Source: Syntrophales bacterium (GTDB lineage Bacteria > Desulfobacterota > Syntrophia > Syntrophales > UBA5619). Taken from it: 43,218 nt of DNA. Below, piece after piece: positions 31,285-40,027 of this stretch (position 1 is the first letter of the stretch; every line of letters starts with the position of its first letter). The notes under the pieces were generated by a model that was not told the DNA's origin, ran no database searches, and was given only the letters and a program-made list of their open reading frames with translations. The position numbers and the translations under genes were made by a program. The stretch is taken from positions 1 to 43,218 of the forward strand of contig JALNYO010000033.1 of the NCBI GenBank assembly GCA_023229765.1, in the 5' to 3' direction.

Positions 31285-32595
31285 TCAATGCTTCAACGCA
31301 GTCAAGTCGGGTGAGTCGCCCCAATGATCCGGATAGCGAAAGAGGCGCCCCTCATAATTGCGCAGCAAAAGATAGCCGTCTTCGCGACCCGCGACATATT
31401 CCGGGAGAAGCGGCACCTTCCCGCCGCCGCCGGGGGCGTCGATCACGTAGGCGGGAACAGCGTAGCCGGAGGTAAACCCCCGCAGCCCCCTTATTATCTC
31501 AATCCCCTTGGCAACCGGCGTCCGAAAATGGGACGAACCGACAATAGGATCGCACTGGTAAAGATAGTACGGTTTGACTCGCAGCTTGAGCAGGCCTTGA
31601 AATAATTTTTTCATCGTCTCAATATCGTCATTTATCCCGGCCAGGAGCACGGTCTGGCTTCCCAAAGGAATACCTGCATCGGCGAGGCGCTCGCAAGCCC
31701 TTGCGGTATCCTGAGTCAGCTCGTCCGGATGGGTCATGTGGATGCTGAACCACAGCGGATGATAACGCCTGAGCATCTTTACCAGCGCCGGCGTGATCCG
31801 CATCGGCAAAACCGCCGGGATCTTGGTACCTATTCTGATTATTTCCAGATGGGGTATCCGCCGCAGATTGCTCAAAAGCCATTCCAACTGCTCATCGGCC
31901 AATGTAAGCGGGTCTCCGCCCGACAGCAGTACATCCCTGATCTCTGGATGCGCGGCTATATAGGCGATCCCCTGCCGCCATCTGGCGTCAATGGAGTCGC
32001 TGTTTTCACGGCGCCCGACACTCCGCGAGCGCGTGCAGTAGCGACAGTAGGTTGAACACGCGTTCGCAACCAGAAACAAAACCCGGTCGGGGTAGCGGTG
32101 GACAATGCCCGGCACTGGGCTTGTCGCATCCTCGTGGAGCGGATCGTCTTCCTCTCCGACGCTGCGAAAATTTTCCCAGGCGGAAGGGACAACCGTCCGG
32201 CGCAAAGGCTGAAGAGGGTCAATTGGATCTATTAGACTCAGGTAATACGGTGTTATCGCAAGCGGCAAAGAGGCGGAAATGCCGCTAAACACCTGACGCT
32301 CGTCGTCGGAAAGAAGGAGCATCTTCTCCAGCGATTTTACGTCGCGGATGCAGTTGCGCAACTGCCAGTGCCAGTCATTCCACTCTTGTTTGGTTGTGTG
32401 GGGGAAAAAATGTCTTCGGAAGGCCCTTTGTCTGCTGTTTCCCTCCGCAAAAGCAAGCGGCGCCGGGATGCCTGGCAATAAAGGGGCTAACGGGGTGTTT
32501 ATAGAAAGGTCAATGCGTCTGTCCGTTTGCCTGTGATGTTCGGTGCGGTTGCCTGGAGGCTCCGCATCTTCCTCTAAAAGTGACTCGTCTTCCAT
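31285..32595 (-). CDS. kamA: KamA-family radical SAM aminomutase (lysine 2,3-aminomutase-like)
   Basis: A 436-residue enzyme with the radical SAM motif CSTYCRYC (Cys180, 184, 187), GGDPL (226-230) and the PLP lysine in DAPGGGGK (Lys393). Two carboxylates that in the clostridial enzyme hold the lysine side-chain amine are conserved: Asp349 in YQCDP and Asp386 in the DAPGGGGK motif. This favours lysine over glutamate as substrate; in glutamate 2,3-aminomutase these positions differ. It would convert L-lysine to beta-lysine. AGGAGG lies 8 nt before the ATG. The downstream ATP-grasp and GNAT genes suggest the product is acetylated or ligated. The N-terminal about 25 residues are acidic and poorly conserved-looking. 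Confidence 0.88.
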   Translation of the reverse strand: MEDESLLEEDAEPPGNRTEHHRQTDRRIDLSINTPLAPLLPGIPAPLAFAEGNSRQRAFRRHFFPHTTKQEWNDWHWQLRNCIRDVKSLEKMLLLSDDERQVFSGISASLPLAITPYYLSLIDPIDPLQPLRRTVVPSAWENFRSVGEEDDPLHEDATSPVPGIVHRYPDRVLFLVANACSTYCRYCTRSRSVGRRENSDSIDARWRQGIAYIAAHPEIRDVLLSGGDPLTLADEQLEWLLSNLRRIPHLEIIRIGTKIPAVLPMRITPALVKMLRRYHPLWFSIHMTHPDELTQDTARACERLADAGIPLGSQTVLLAGINDDIETMKKLFQGLLKLRVKPYYLYQCDPIVGSSHFRTPVAKGIEIIRGLRGFTSGYAVPAYVIDAPGGGGKVPLLPEYVAGREDGYLLLRNYEGRLFRYPDHWGDSPDLTALKH

Positions 32596-32965
32596 TTTTT
32601 TAAGCCTCCTGTATTTTTTCCTTGTAAAAGGTCCTTTTTATTTTGAACCGGGAAGTGTTTCCCGATCCCCATCCTTCGTTCATTTATCTGTAAATATCAA
32701 AACGATACATCTACTATCCTTGTGTGGCGCACTACGCTTTTTGCATATCCCTGTCAAGAAAAATTTACGGATATTTCCGCGCCAGAAAAATAGAGAGGAT
32801 ATTCACCGCCAATCCTGCTCCAGCGCAGGCATAATGTGCCCTCCCAACGGTCGATCAGGCGTTGCTCTTTGCCAAAGCCTGCAATATCAACATTGGTCTT
32901 TATAGCGACATCTATCCTTTGCGAAGCGCTTGCTCATTTGCAAGAAAATTTCCCGTCAAATTGTC
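32596..32965. other. Divergent intergenic region between kamA and the MFS gene
   Basis: These 370 bases hold no plausible gene. The left end carries the kamA ribosome binding site (AGGAGG on the minus strand). The right end runs into the MFS promoter. I see no repeat of families A or B and no clear operator; the middle is AT-rich. Confidence 0.5.
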
Positions 32966-32994
32966 TTGACACGCCCTATGCTACTTCATAAACT
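32966..32994 (+). promoter_or_regulatory. Candidate promoter of the MFS-radical SAM pair
   Basis: A perfect TTGACA (32966-32971) and TAAACT (32989-32994) are separated by 17 nt. This places the transcription start about 20 nt before AGAGGAGG and the MFS start codon at 33019. Confidence 0.6.
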
Positions 32995-33018
32995 GCCGTC
33001 GCCAAGAGGAGGCCATTT

Positions 33019-34251
33019 ATGACGAAGAAGTTTAATGTCCATCATGCGAATCAAGCAGGACCGAGTCGTTCTCAAGCGGTCATGTTTATCGTCATGCTGG
33101 GGGTGGTGAGTCTCTTTGCCGACATGAACTATGAAGGCGGCCGCAGTCTGTCCGGCCAGTATATCAACCTGCTGGGGGCAAGCGCCTTTGCCCTTTCCTT
33201 GGCCGCCGGGCTGGGGGAATTCCTCGGTTACGGGCTGCGATTTTTTTCCGGAGTTCTGGTCGATAAAACAAAAAGCTACTGGTTTATCATGTTTACCGGC
33301 TACGGCATCCAGCTTTGCGCCCTGCCGGCTCTGGCCCTGACTGGGGATTGGCGCTGGGCGGTGGCGTTGCTGCTTCTGGAACGCATCGCCAAGGCCTACC
33401 GCAAGCCGGCTGGCGACGCCGTCTTGGCATACGCCTCTTTTGCGCCAGGCAGGGGCTTCGGCTTCGGTCTTCATGAGGCGATGGATCAGATCGGCGCCTT
33501 CCTGGGACCGGCCCTGCTTTCAGCCCTGCTTTTTTTCAACAAGGACGGGGCTGGCCTGGGCGGACTCCGGTTGGGGCTGTTGCTGCTTTTTGTGCCGGCT
33601 GCCGGTGCGGTGCTGGCCCTTGCGGTGGCCCGCCACTTTTTTCCCCATCCGGACCACTTTGAATTGCCGGACAAAGCCCCGCTCATCGGAACCGCCGGCA
33701 TCTCCCGGGGCCTCTGGATCGTGATCATCGCCGCAGGCTTTCTGGCTGCGGGGATCACCGATTTTCCGCTGATTGCCTTCCACCTTAACAAAACTGGAAA
33801 TTTCCCGGCAGCGGCCATCCCCCTGCTGTACGCAGGCTCTATGGCAGTGGACGCAGCCGCAGCCCTGCTCCTCGGAAAATTGTACGACAGGCTCGGGTAC
33901 CCGGCGCTGCTTATTCTGTTTGTCGTGGAAATTTTCACGGCGCCACTGCTTTTTCTGGGCGGGACGACGGCTATTGTCGTCGGGATGACCCTATGGGGTG
34001 TCAGTATGGGCACACAGGAGTCAGTGCTGAAAGCGGTCATTGCCGATCGCTCCGCCAAAGACTATCGGGGACGGGCGTTTGGACTGTTTCAGACCGTGTT
34101 CGGCGCCTTCTGGTTTGCCGGAAGCTCCCTGCTGGGATGGCTTTACGGGGTCAGCATTCCCGCCTTGGTTGCTGCCTCGGTTGCTTTACAGGGAATCGCC
34201 CTGATATTGTCAATCGCCGCGGGGACAGTGTTGAAAAAGGAGGAGAACTGA
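33019..34251 (+). CDS. Major facilitator superfamily transporter
   Basis: A 410-residue protein with about 12 hydrophobic segments and a pseudo-twofold MFS layout. The N-half has SLFADMNYEGGRSLSGQYINLLGAS (about 31-55) and the loop RFFSGVLVDKTKSYW (about 75-89), the MFS motif A position. The C-half has LGKLYDRLGYPALL (about 288-301) at the equivalent loop. It should be a proton-linked carrier in the inner membrane; the substrate is unknown. AGAGGAGG lies close before the ATG. Its TGA overlaps the start of the radical SAM gene (TGATG), which ties the two in translation. Confidence 0.87.
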   Translation: MTKKFNVHHANQAGPSRSQAVMFIVMLGVVSLFADMNYEGGRSLSGQYINLLGASAFALSLAAGLGEFLGYGLRFFSGVLVDKTKSYWFIMFTGYGIQLCALPALALTGDWRWAVALLLLERIAKAYRKPAGDAVLAYASFAPGRGFGFGLHEAMDQIGAFLGPALLSALLFFNKDGAGLGGLRLGLLLLFVPAAGAVLALAVARHFFPHPDHFELPDKAPLIGTAGISRGLWIVIIAAGFLAAGITDFPLIAFHLNKTGNFPAAAIPLLYAGSMAVDAAAALLLGKLYDRLGYPALLILFVVEIFTAPLLFLGGTTAIVVGMTLWGVSMGTQESVLKAVIADRSAKDYRGRAFGLFQTVFGAFWFAGSSLLGWLYGVSIPALVAASVALQGIALILSIAAGTVLKKEEN

Positions 34252-35405
34252 TGACTATGGATGAACCTTTTGAACAGGGGCCGATTCGTCCGCCCAGCGA
34301 GGCCAACAGCCTGCTTTTGCGTCTTACCCGCAACTGCCCGTGGAACCGTTGCGCGTTTTGCCGCAGCTACAAGGATGCGCGTTTTTCGCTCCGGGGTTTT
34401 GAGGATATCCGCCATGACATCGACAACATGGCGGCAATTGCCGACAGGCTGCGGACCCTTTCCGTTCGCGAAGGGGAAAAGGGGCGTATTTCTGAAGAAA
34501 TAATACGAATGGTTTGGGATCATCACCCTTTCTATGGCGAATACGAACGAACGCTTGCCATGTGGCTCTATTACGGCGGGGAGTCCGTATTTCTGCAGGA
34601 TGCGGACTCCCTCGTGATGAAAACGGACGATGTCATAACCATCCTCCAATACCTGTGCCGCACCTTTCCCTCCATCCGCAGAATCACGACCTATTGCCGC
34701 TCTCATACCGCCGCACGAAAATCCGTTGCCGAGCTGCAGGGCCTTAAGGAGGCCGGCCTGACCAGAATTCATGTGGGCTTGGAAAGCGGTTCCGACAGGG
34801 TGTTGAAGATGATCAACAAAGGCGCGACCGCGGCAGTGCACATCGCAGCGGGAACCAGGATTAAGGCCGCCGGGATTTCGTTAAGCGAGTATGTAATCCC
34901 TGGTCTGGGCGGAATGGATTATTCCCGGGAAAACGCCTCCGAGACAGCAAGAGTTATAAACGAGATCGATCCGGATTTTGTACGCCTGCGCACCTTGCAC
35001 GTTGTGCAGGGAACACCGCTTGCGGAAATGATGCAAAAGGGGGTGTTCACACCGCCCGGCGACGAGAACATTCTCCGGGAAATTCGCGAATTCATTTATT
35101 GTTTAACTGGCATCGGTTCGACAGTAGTCAGTGATCACATCCTTAACCTGCTGGAGGAGGTGCAGGGCAAGATGCCGGATGACAAAGAGAGGATACTGAA
35201 TGCAATAGATCGATATTTTGCCCTTTCCGAAGAAAAACGGCGGATATTCCGTCTGGGGAGAAGAAGAGGCCTTTACAGGAATCTGGACGATTTATCTGCT
35301 GGCCAAACCTATCAGGAATTGCAGGAAACTGTGGATTATTATGAAAAGCAGGGCAAAGGGTTTGCGGACAAAAAAATATCCTCCATCATGAACGACTATA
35401 TCTGA
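34251..35405 (+). CDS. Radical SAM protein (CX4CX2C, HemN/B12-independent type)
   Basis: A 384-residue radical SAM enzyme. The cluster motif is CPWNRCAFC (Cys29, 34, 37), a CX4CX2C spacing seen in a subset of radical SAM proteins. Later come MWLYYGGESVFLQDADSL, a SAM-binding stretch IHVGLESGSDRVLKMINKGAT (about 175-195) and YVIPGLGGMDYS. There is no obvious B12-binding domain. Starting at ATG 34251 puts AGGAGG 7 nt upstream and couples it to the MFS gene by a one-base overlap. The frame is open far upstream but that part shadows the MFS gene. The reaction is unknown. Confidence 0.82.
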   Translation: MTMDEPFEQGPIRPPSEANSLLLRLTRNCPWNRCAFCRSYKDARFSLRGFEDIRHDIDNMAAIADRLRTLSVREGEKGRISEEIIRMVWDHHPFYGEYERTLAMWLYYGGESVFLQDADSLVMKTDDVITILQYLCRTFPSIRRITTYCRSHTAARKSVAELQGLKEAGLTRIHVGLESGSDRVLKMINKGATAAVHIAAGTRIKAAGISLSEYVIPGLGGMDYSRENASETARVINEIDPDFVRLRTLHVVQGTPLAEMMQKGVFTPPGDENILREIREFIYCLTGIGSTVVSDHILNLLEEVQGKMPDDKERILNAIDRYFALSEEKRRIFRLGRRRGLYRNLDDLSAGQTYQELQETVDYYEKQGKGFADKKISSIMNDYI

Positions 35406-35557
35406 CGCAAAATATGAGTGCATTTTCCTATAATGAGGCATCACGAAGGCATCCGCAACTATCCGGCGAAAAGGCCAGTCAATAAGTGCATCCTCTCCGC
35501 GCCACTGCAACCTTTGCTCGCAGGGATTGTTTTTTCGTCAATAACTGTCTGGCAGGA

Positions 35558-37432
35558 TTACTGTGAATGCCTGTATTCGCGCTTTTTTATCGCAACAAGC
35601 AGCGCCGTAATCGCCGCATCTGTTATGCCGGGGATACGCCCCGCCTGACCGATGGTAGCCGGAGCGACGCGGGTGAACTTCGCCTGCAGTTCGTTTGACA
35701 ACCCGGGGACGGCGGCGTAATCAATATCTGCCGGGATAGTTACCCCGTCGAAGCCCTTCCTTTTTCTGATTGCTTCCTGCTGTCTTTGTATATAGCCCTC
35801 GTATTTTGCCTCAATTTCGATCTCTTTTTTCACGAAGCAGTCCGGAATTTCCTCCCAGCCCGCAAAGCGAGAAAGGTCATCATGGGACACTCCCTCGCGT
35901 TTGAGCAGTTGAAACAGTGTGACCGGATTTTTAATCGGAGCCGTGTTCAACTCCGTCAGAACCTTTTGCGTCTCCTCAGTGGGAAAAATCCGGGCGGAAG
36001 AGAGCCGCTTGATGCCGCCGGAAATGCGGCTGATGTTATCCTGCTGCTGCTTGTATTCTTCATCTGTTATCATCCCCAATTCGTGGCCTTTTCCCGACAG
36101 TCGGATCGTGGCGTTGTCTTCGCGCAATAAAAGACGGTATTCAGCGCGGGAGGGGAACATCCTGAACGGTTCATCCACGCCGCGCGTAACGAGATCGTCC
36201 ACCATCACCGCCAGATACGCCTCGGACCTTTCCAGGATGAAGGGGGGCCGTTTCTGCACCGCGAGCGCCGCGTTGACGCCGGCCCAGAAACCCTGACCGG
36301 CCGCCTCTTCGTAACCGGAGGTGCCGTTTATCTGGCCGGCCAGGTAGAGGCCGGCAACCATTTTTGTCTCCAGCGTCAATTTTAGTTGGGTTGGCTGGAC
36401 AAAGTCGTATTCAATCGCATAGGCCAAACGCATGATCTCCGCCTCTTCCAGTCCGGGAACGCTGTGGACGATCTCTTCCTGCAACGCGGGAGGCAGGCTG
36501 TTGCCCAGCCCTTTTGCGTAAATTTCCTCGGTTTCGATTCCCTCCCGCTCCAGTACAACGGGATGGCTTTCCTTGCCGGAGAAATGCATCACCTTGTCCT
36601 CCAGAGACGGGCAGTAGCGGGCGCTGACGCCGGTAATAGCCCCGGAATACAACGGAGAAAGATGGATGTTGGCGTGGATCAGCCGATGGGTTGCCGCGGT
36701 CGTCGCCGTAAAAAAAGAGGGCAGGCGCTCGGTGCGGAGCCTTTGGGTGCGAAATGAAAACGGTTCCGGATCGGGATCGCTGTCCTGGCGTACGGTTTTA
36801 GAAAAGTCTATCGTGGAGGCCTTCAGACGCGGGGGAGTGCCAGTTTTAAACCGTCCCATTTCAAAACCGAGCGATTTCAGGCAGGCGGAAAGCTCCAGGG
36901 AGGCAATTTCGCCGGCCCGCCCCGCCTGATAGCGGACGTCGCCAATATGAACCAGTCCGTCCAGGAAGGTACCGGTCGTGATCACGACCGCCTTTGCCCT
37001 GTAAAATACGCCAGGTTGATCCACAACACCGCAAATATCCCCGTCTTCTACAATGAATTTTTCCACGAGCCCCTGGCGGAGGTGAAGATGCGGCGTCTTC
37101 TCCAGGACGGACTTCATTGTCAGACGATACAGCTGCTTGTCGCACTGAAAGCGGGTAGCCTGCACCGCCGGCCCTTTGGAGGCGTTCAAGCGGCGGAAAT
37201 GGACAGCGGTCTGGTCGGCAATACGTCCCATCTCGCCGCCGAGGGCGTCCACCTCCTTAACGATCTGGCTTTTGGCCAATCCGCCGATCGCCGGGTTACA
37301 GGGCATAATCGCAAGCGAATCAAGACTGATGTTGAAAAGCAGCGTCTCGCAGCCCAGCCGCGCCGCGGCGAGCGCGGCCTCGCAGCCTGCATGGCCGCCG
37401 CCTATCACAATTACGTCATACTCCCTGCTCAT
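35558..37432 (-). CDS. mnmG: tRNA uridine-5-carboxymethylaminomethyl modification enzyme MnmG
   Basis: A 624-residue FAD enzyme matching MnmG (GidA) in full length. The FAD motif is VIGGGHAGCEAALAAARLG near the N-terminus, followed by IMPCNPAIGGLAKSQIVKEVDALGG, GTFLDGLVHIG, and the C-terminal tRNA-binding helical domain ending in AITALLVAIKKREY. With MnmE it installs cmnm5U at the tRNA wobble position. ATG at 37430-37432 fits the family N-terminus (MSREYDVIVIGGGH); TTG at 37456 would add eight unlikely residues. It is often near oriC and followed by rsmG and parAB; here it stands alone, divergent from a TIGR01212-type gene. Confidence 0.96.
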   Translation of the reverse strand: MSREYDVIVIGGGHAGCEAALAAARLGCETLLFNISLDSLAIMPCNPAIGGLAKSQIVKEVDALGGEMGRIADQTAVHFRRLNASKGPAVQATRFQCDKQLYRLTMKSVLEKTPHLHLRQGLVEKFIVEDGDICGVVDQPGVFYRAKAVVITTGTFLDGLVHIGDVRYQAGRAGEIASLELSACLKSLGFEMGRFKTGTPPRLKASTIDFSKTVRQDSDPDPEPFSFRTQRLRTERLPSFFTATTAATHRLIHANIHLSPLYSGAITGVSARYCPSLEDKVMHFSGKESHPVVLEREGIETEEIYAKGLGNSLPPALQEEIVHSVPGLEEAEIMRLAYAIEYDFVQPTQLKLTLETKMVAGLYLAGQINGTSGYEEAAGQGFWAGVNAALAVQKRPPFILERSEAYLAVMVDDLVTRGVDEPFRMFPSRAEYRLLLREDNATIRLSGKGHELGMITDEEYKQQQDNISRISGGIKRLSSARIFPTEETQKVLTELNTAPIKNPVTLFQLLKREGVSHDDLSRFAGWEEIPDCFVKKEIEIEAKYEGYIQRQQEAIRKRKGFDGVTIPADIDYAAVPGLSNELQAKFTRVAPATIGQAGRIPGITDAAITALLVAIKKREYRHSQ

Positions 37433-37535
37433 TGGTCTTTCTGTCTCCCCGCGCAATTGTCTTTCAAGTCATCATCTGCAACAGCATTTCCCCCTTACTG
37501 ACCCGCTCTTCTGCAGACCCTTGTCCAATCCACCC

Positions 37536-37564
37536 TTGCAGTTCGACCGTTAATCTACTATGAT
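37536..37564 (+). promoter_or_regulatory. Candidate promoter of the TIGR01212-type gene
   Basis: TTGCAG (37536-37541) and TATGAT (37559-37564) with a 17-nt spacer lie 32 nt before the GTG start of the radical SAM gene, in the short divergent region shared with mnmG. Confidence 0.5.
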
Positions 37565-37596
37565 CCCCCCAACGAACGCAACCAAAAAGGAAAAAC

Positions 37597-38532
37597 GTGC
37601 CTAAGCCTGCTTTCTGGAAGAATAATAAACGTTATTACGATCTCAAGAGTTACTGGAAAAACCTCTTCGGCGTCCCCGTGCACAAGCTTATCATCGATGC
37701 CGGGCTCACCTGTCCCAACCGGGATGGGAAGGTTGCCCGCGGGGGTTGCACTTATTGTGACGGACGGGGATCGGCCCTGCGTCAGGCTGGGTCTCTGCCT
37801 TCAGTAGGCGAGCAGCTTCGCCAGGGAAGGGAGTTTTATGGCCGGAGTACCCAGGCGAAGAAATTTATCGCCTATTTTCAGACTTTTACAAACACCTATG
37901 CCCCCGTGGAAACGCTTCGTAAACTTTACGACGAGGCGCTGGCCGGAGATGACATTATCGGCCTGGCGATTGGAACCAGACCTGATTGCGTGCCGTCTGA
38001 AACGATTGCCCTGATCCGTTCTTACGCACAGCTTCATCATGTCTGGCTGGAGCTTGGCCTCCAGTCGATCCATGACCGGACATTACAGGAAACGAACAGG
38101 GGCCATGATGCGGACACCTTCCGTGATGCGGTCGCCCGCGCGGCCGGCGCTCCGCTTCTGCTCTGCGCTCATATCATTGTCGGCCTTCCCGGCGAAACAA
38201 GGGCGATGATCATGGAAACGGCGCAGGCGATCGCCGAAATGCCGCTACAGGGGATAAAAATACACTCGCTCCTTGCGCTGCAGGGGACTCCAATAGGCAA
38301 CCGTTTTCAGCGGGGAGGGGTTGACCTGATGAGCAAAGAGGAGTATGTTAATATTGTTTGCGACATCCTGGAGCTGCTGCCGCCGACGATGGTGATTCAG
38401 CGGCTGACGGCGGACGGATACAGGGATATCTTTCTCGGCCCCCCGTGGGCGGCAAACAAGCTGGCCGTGATAAATGCGATTAACCGCGAGCTGGAGAAAA
38501 GGGACAGTTGGCAGGGGAAACATTTCACGTGA
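37597..38532 (+). CDS. TIGR01212-family (YhcC-like) radical SAM protein
   Basis: A 311-residue protein matching the TIGR01212/YhcC family. It opens RYYDLKSYWKNLFGVPVHKLIIDAGLTCPNRDG and carries its cluster cysteines in CPNRDGKVARGGCTYC (about 38-53). Later it has AKKFIAYFQTFTNTYAPVETL, GLAIGTRPDC, VWLELGLQSIHDRTLQ and IIVGLPGETRAMI. The family is widespread and its reaction is unsettled. Translation starts at GTG (37597-37599) after AAAGGAA. The last four codons and the TGA stop form part of a parS-like site (38521-38536). Confidence 0.92.
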   Translation: MPKPAFWKNNKRYYDLKSYWKNLFGVPVHKLIIDAGLTCPNRDGKVARGGCTYCDGRGSALRQAGSLPSVGEQLRQGREFYGRSTQAKKFIAYFQTFTNTYAPVETLRKLYDEALAGDDIIGLAIGTRPDCVPSETIALIRSYAQLHHVWLELGLQSIHDRTLQETNRGHDADTFRDAVARAAGAPLLLCAHIIVGLPGETRAMIMETAQAIAEMPLQGIKIHSLLALQGTPIGNRFQRGGVDLMSKEEYVNIVCDILELLPPTMVIQRLTADGYRDIFLGPPWAANKLAVINAINRELEKRDSWQGKHFT

Positions 38533-38536
38533 AACA
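38521..38536. promoter_or_regulatory. parS-like ParB binding site 2
   Basis: CATTTCACGTGAAACA matches the parS consensus TGTTTCACGTGAAACA at 14 of 16 positions; the inner 14 bases are identical. It overlaps the stop codon of the preceding gene, and chromosomal parS sites are commonly found inside coding ends. It lies 7.4 kb from site 1. Confidence 0.6.
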
Positions 38537-38622
38537 ATATTATAAAAATACATCAAATCATAGTCTTGCATGTTTTTTTGTGGGAAGCGGGGCATGATTC
38601 TCTCCGTTGAAAGTGTGTATTA

Positions 38623-39255
38623 ATGATCGGAATCGTCGATTACAAGGCGGGCAATTTGACCAGCGTGGCGCGAGCGCTTTCTTTTTTGAAAGAGCCCTGC
38701 GTCGTTACGCATGACAGCAAAGTGCTCGACCGTGCAAGTCATATCATCTTTCCCGGTGTGGGAGCTGCAGGGGCGGCAATGGCCAACCTCCGGGAGCGCG
38801 GACTTGACGAACAACTGCGCAAATGGGTGCAGGCAAAGAAACCGGTGCTCGGCATCTGTCTGGGCTCCCAAATTATCTTGGACCGCAGCGAGGAAGACAA
38901 CGCCGCCTGCCTTGGCATCGTTCCCGGCACCGTGAAGCGGTTTCCGCTGGAGCTCCAGGACGGACCCCAGAGACTCAAAATACCCCACATGGGATGGAAC
39001 AGCGTCGAGTTCAAAAAATGGCATCCAGTGTTTGCGGGTATTCCCCGTGAATCCGAGTTTTACTTCGTTCATTCCTTCTACACCGCGCCCGCTGATGAAA
39101 ACTGCGTCGCCGGCTGGACAGATTATGGGATTCGTTTCTGCTCCGCCGTGGCGCGGGGCAGCCTGGTCGCCGTTCAGTTTCACCCGGAAAAAAGCGGCCG
39201 TCCCGGTTTGACACTATTGGCCAATTTCTGCCGCTGGAGAGGCGATTATGCTTAG
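38623..39255 (+). CDS. hisH: Imidazole glycerol phosphate synthase, glutaminase subunit HisH
   Basis: A 210-residue class I glutamine amidotransferase. The nucleophile elbow is GICLGSQ with Cys79, and the other triad members are His187 and Glu189 in QFHPEKS. It supplies ammonia to HisF for imidazole glycerol phosphate formation in histidine synthesis. The stop overlaps the hisF start by eight bases, so the subunits are co-translated. The rest of the his operon is absent from both sides. No convincing Shine-Dalgarno precedes the ATG. Confidence 0.92.
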   Translation: MIGIVDYKAGNLTSVARALSFLKEPCVVTHDSKVLDRASHIIFPGVGAAGAAMANLRERGLDEQLRKWVQAKKPVLGICLGSQIILDRSEEDNAACLGIVPGTVKRFPLELQDGPQRLKIPHMGWNSVEFKKWHPVFAGIPRESEFYFVHSFYTAPADENCVAGWTDYGIRFCSAVARGSLVAVQFHPEKSGRPGLTLLANFCRWRGDYA

Positions 39256-40027
39256 CAAAAGGATTATCCCCTGCCTCGACGTCCGCGACGGTCGTCTGAC
39301 AAAAGGGATTAAATTTCAGCAAAACGTGGATATCGGCGATCCGGTCGAAGCGGCACGCAAGTATTATGAGCAAGGCGCCGACGAAATTGTCTTTTACGAC
39401 ATCACCGCTTCTGCCGAGCGGCGGACGATCATGCTGGATGTCGTCAAACGGGTTGCCGAAACGATCTTCATTCCGTTTTCCGTGGGGGGCGGCATCAAGA
39501 CACTGGAGGAGATGCGACAGGTAATCCTTGCCGGAGCGGAGAAGGTCAGCCTTAACTCGTGGGCTGTGCAGCATCCGGAAATAATAACCGAGGGGGCGAG
39601 GGCCTTCGGCAATCAGTGCATAGTTTTGGGTATGGATGTAAAAAAGGCGCCGGTAAGTCAGCAGATCCCCTCCGGATACGAAATCGTCATCAATGGCGGA
39701 CGAACGCCAACCGCCCTGGACGCCCTCTGGTGGGCAAAAGAGGGAGAGAGACTCGGTGCGGGGGAGATCTGTCTGAACTCTATCGACACAGATGGAACTC
39801 AAAATGGCTATGAACTGACCCTTACCGAAATGATCTCCACCGGCGTCGGAATCCCGGTAATCGCCTCCGGCGGCGCAGGTCAACCGGAGCACCTGCTCGA
39901 CGTTTTAACTACGGGGAAGGCCGATGCCGCCCTGATCGCCTCGATGGTTCATTACCGCAGCTATACGATCTCTTCAATAAAGACCTTTCTTGCCGAAAAC
40001 TCCGTCAGAGTACGCCAATTATGGTAA
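39248..40027 (+). CDS. hisF: Imidazole glycerol phosphate synthase, cyclase subunit HisF
   Basis: A 259-residue TIM barrel with catalytic Asp11 (IPCLD) and Asp130 (LGMDVKK), phosphate-binding SVGGGIKT (about 78-85) and IASGGAGQ. It cyclises PRFAR with ammonia from HisH to give imidazole glycerol phosphate and AICAR. The segment KGIKFQQNVDIGDPVEAARKYY differs from the very common KGVNFxGLxDAGDPVE, so the protein belongs to a less usual branch. Possibly it is a second, specialised HisF, but both catalytic acids are present. It converges with the SDR gene, overlapping its 3' end by nine bases. Confidence 0.92.
   Translation: MLSKRIIPCLDVRDGRLTKGIKFQQNVDIGDPVEAARKYYEQGADEIVFYDITASAERRTIMLDVVKRVAETIFIPFSVGGGIKTLEEMRQVILAGAEKVSLNSWAVQHPEIITEGARAFGNQCIVLGMDVKKAPVSQQIPSGYEIVINGGRTPTALDALWWAKEGERLGAGEICLNSIDTDGTQNGYELTLTEMISTGVGIPVIASGGAGQPEHLLDVLTTGKADAALIASMVHYRSYTISSIKTFLAENSVRVRQLW

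Noticed and set aside
34143..34841. 232-residue minus-strand frame.
   Set aside because: Antisense to the MFS/radical SAM junction, whose overlapping coupled starts are convincing.
37186..37501. DnaA-box cluster or oriC near mnmG.
   Set aside because: I found no group of TTATCCACA-type boxes or an AT-rich unwinding region beside mnmG, so origin proximity rests only on the parS-like sites.
39011..39892. 293-residue minus-strand frame across hisH/hisF.
   Set aside because: Antisense shadow of two well-identified genes.
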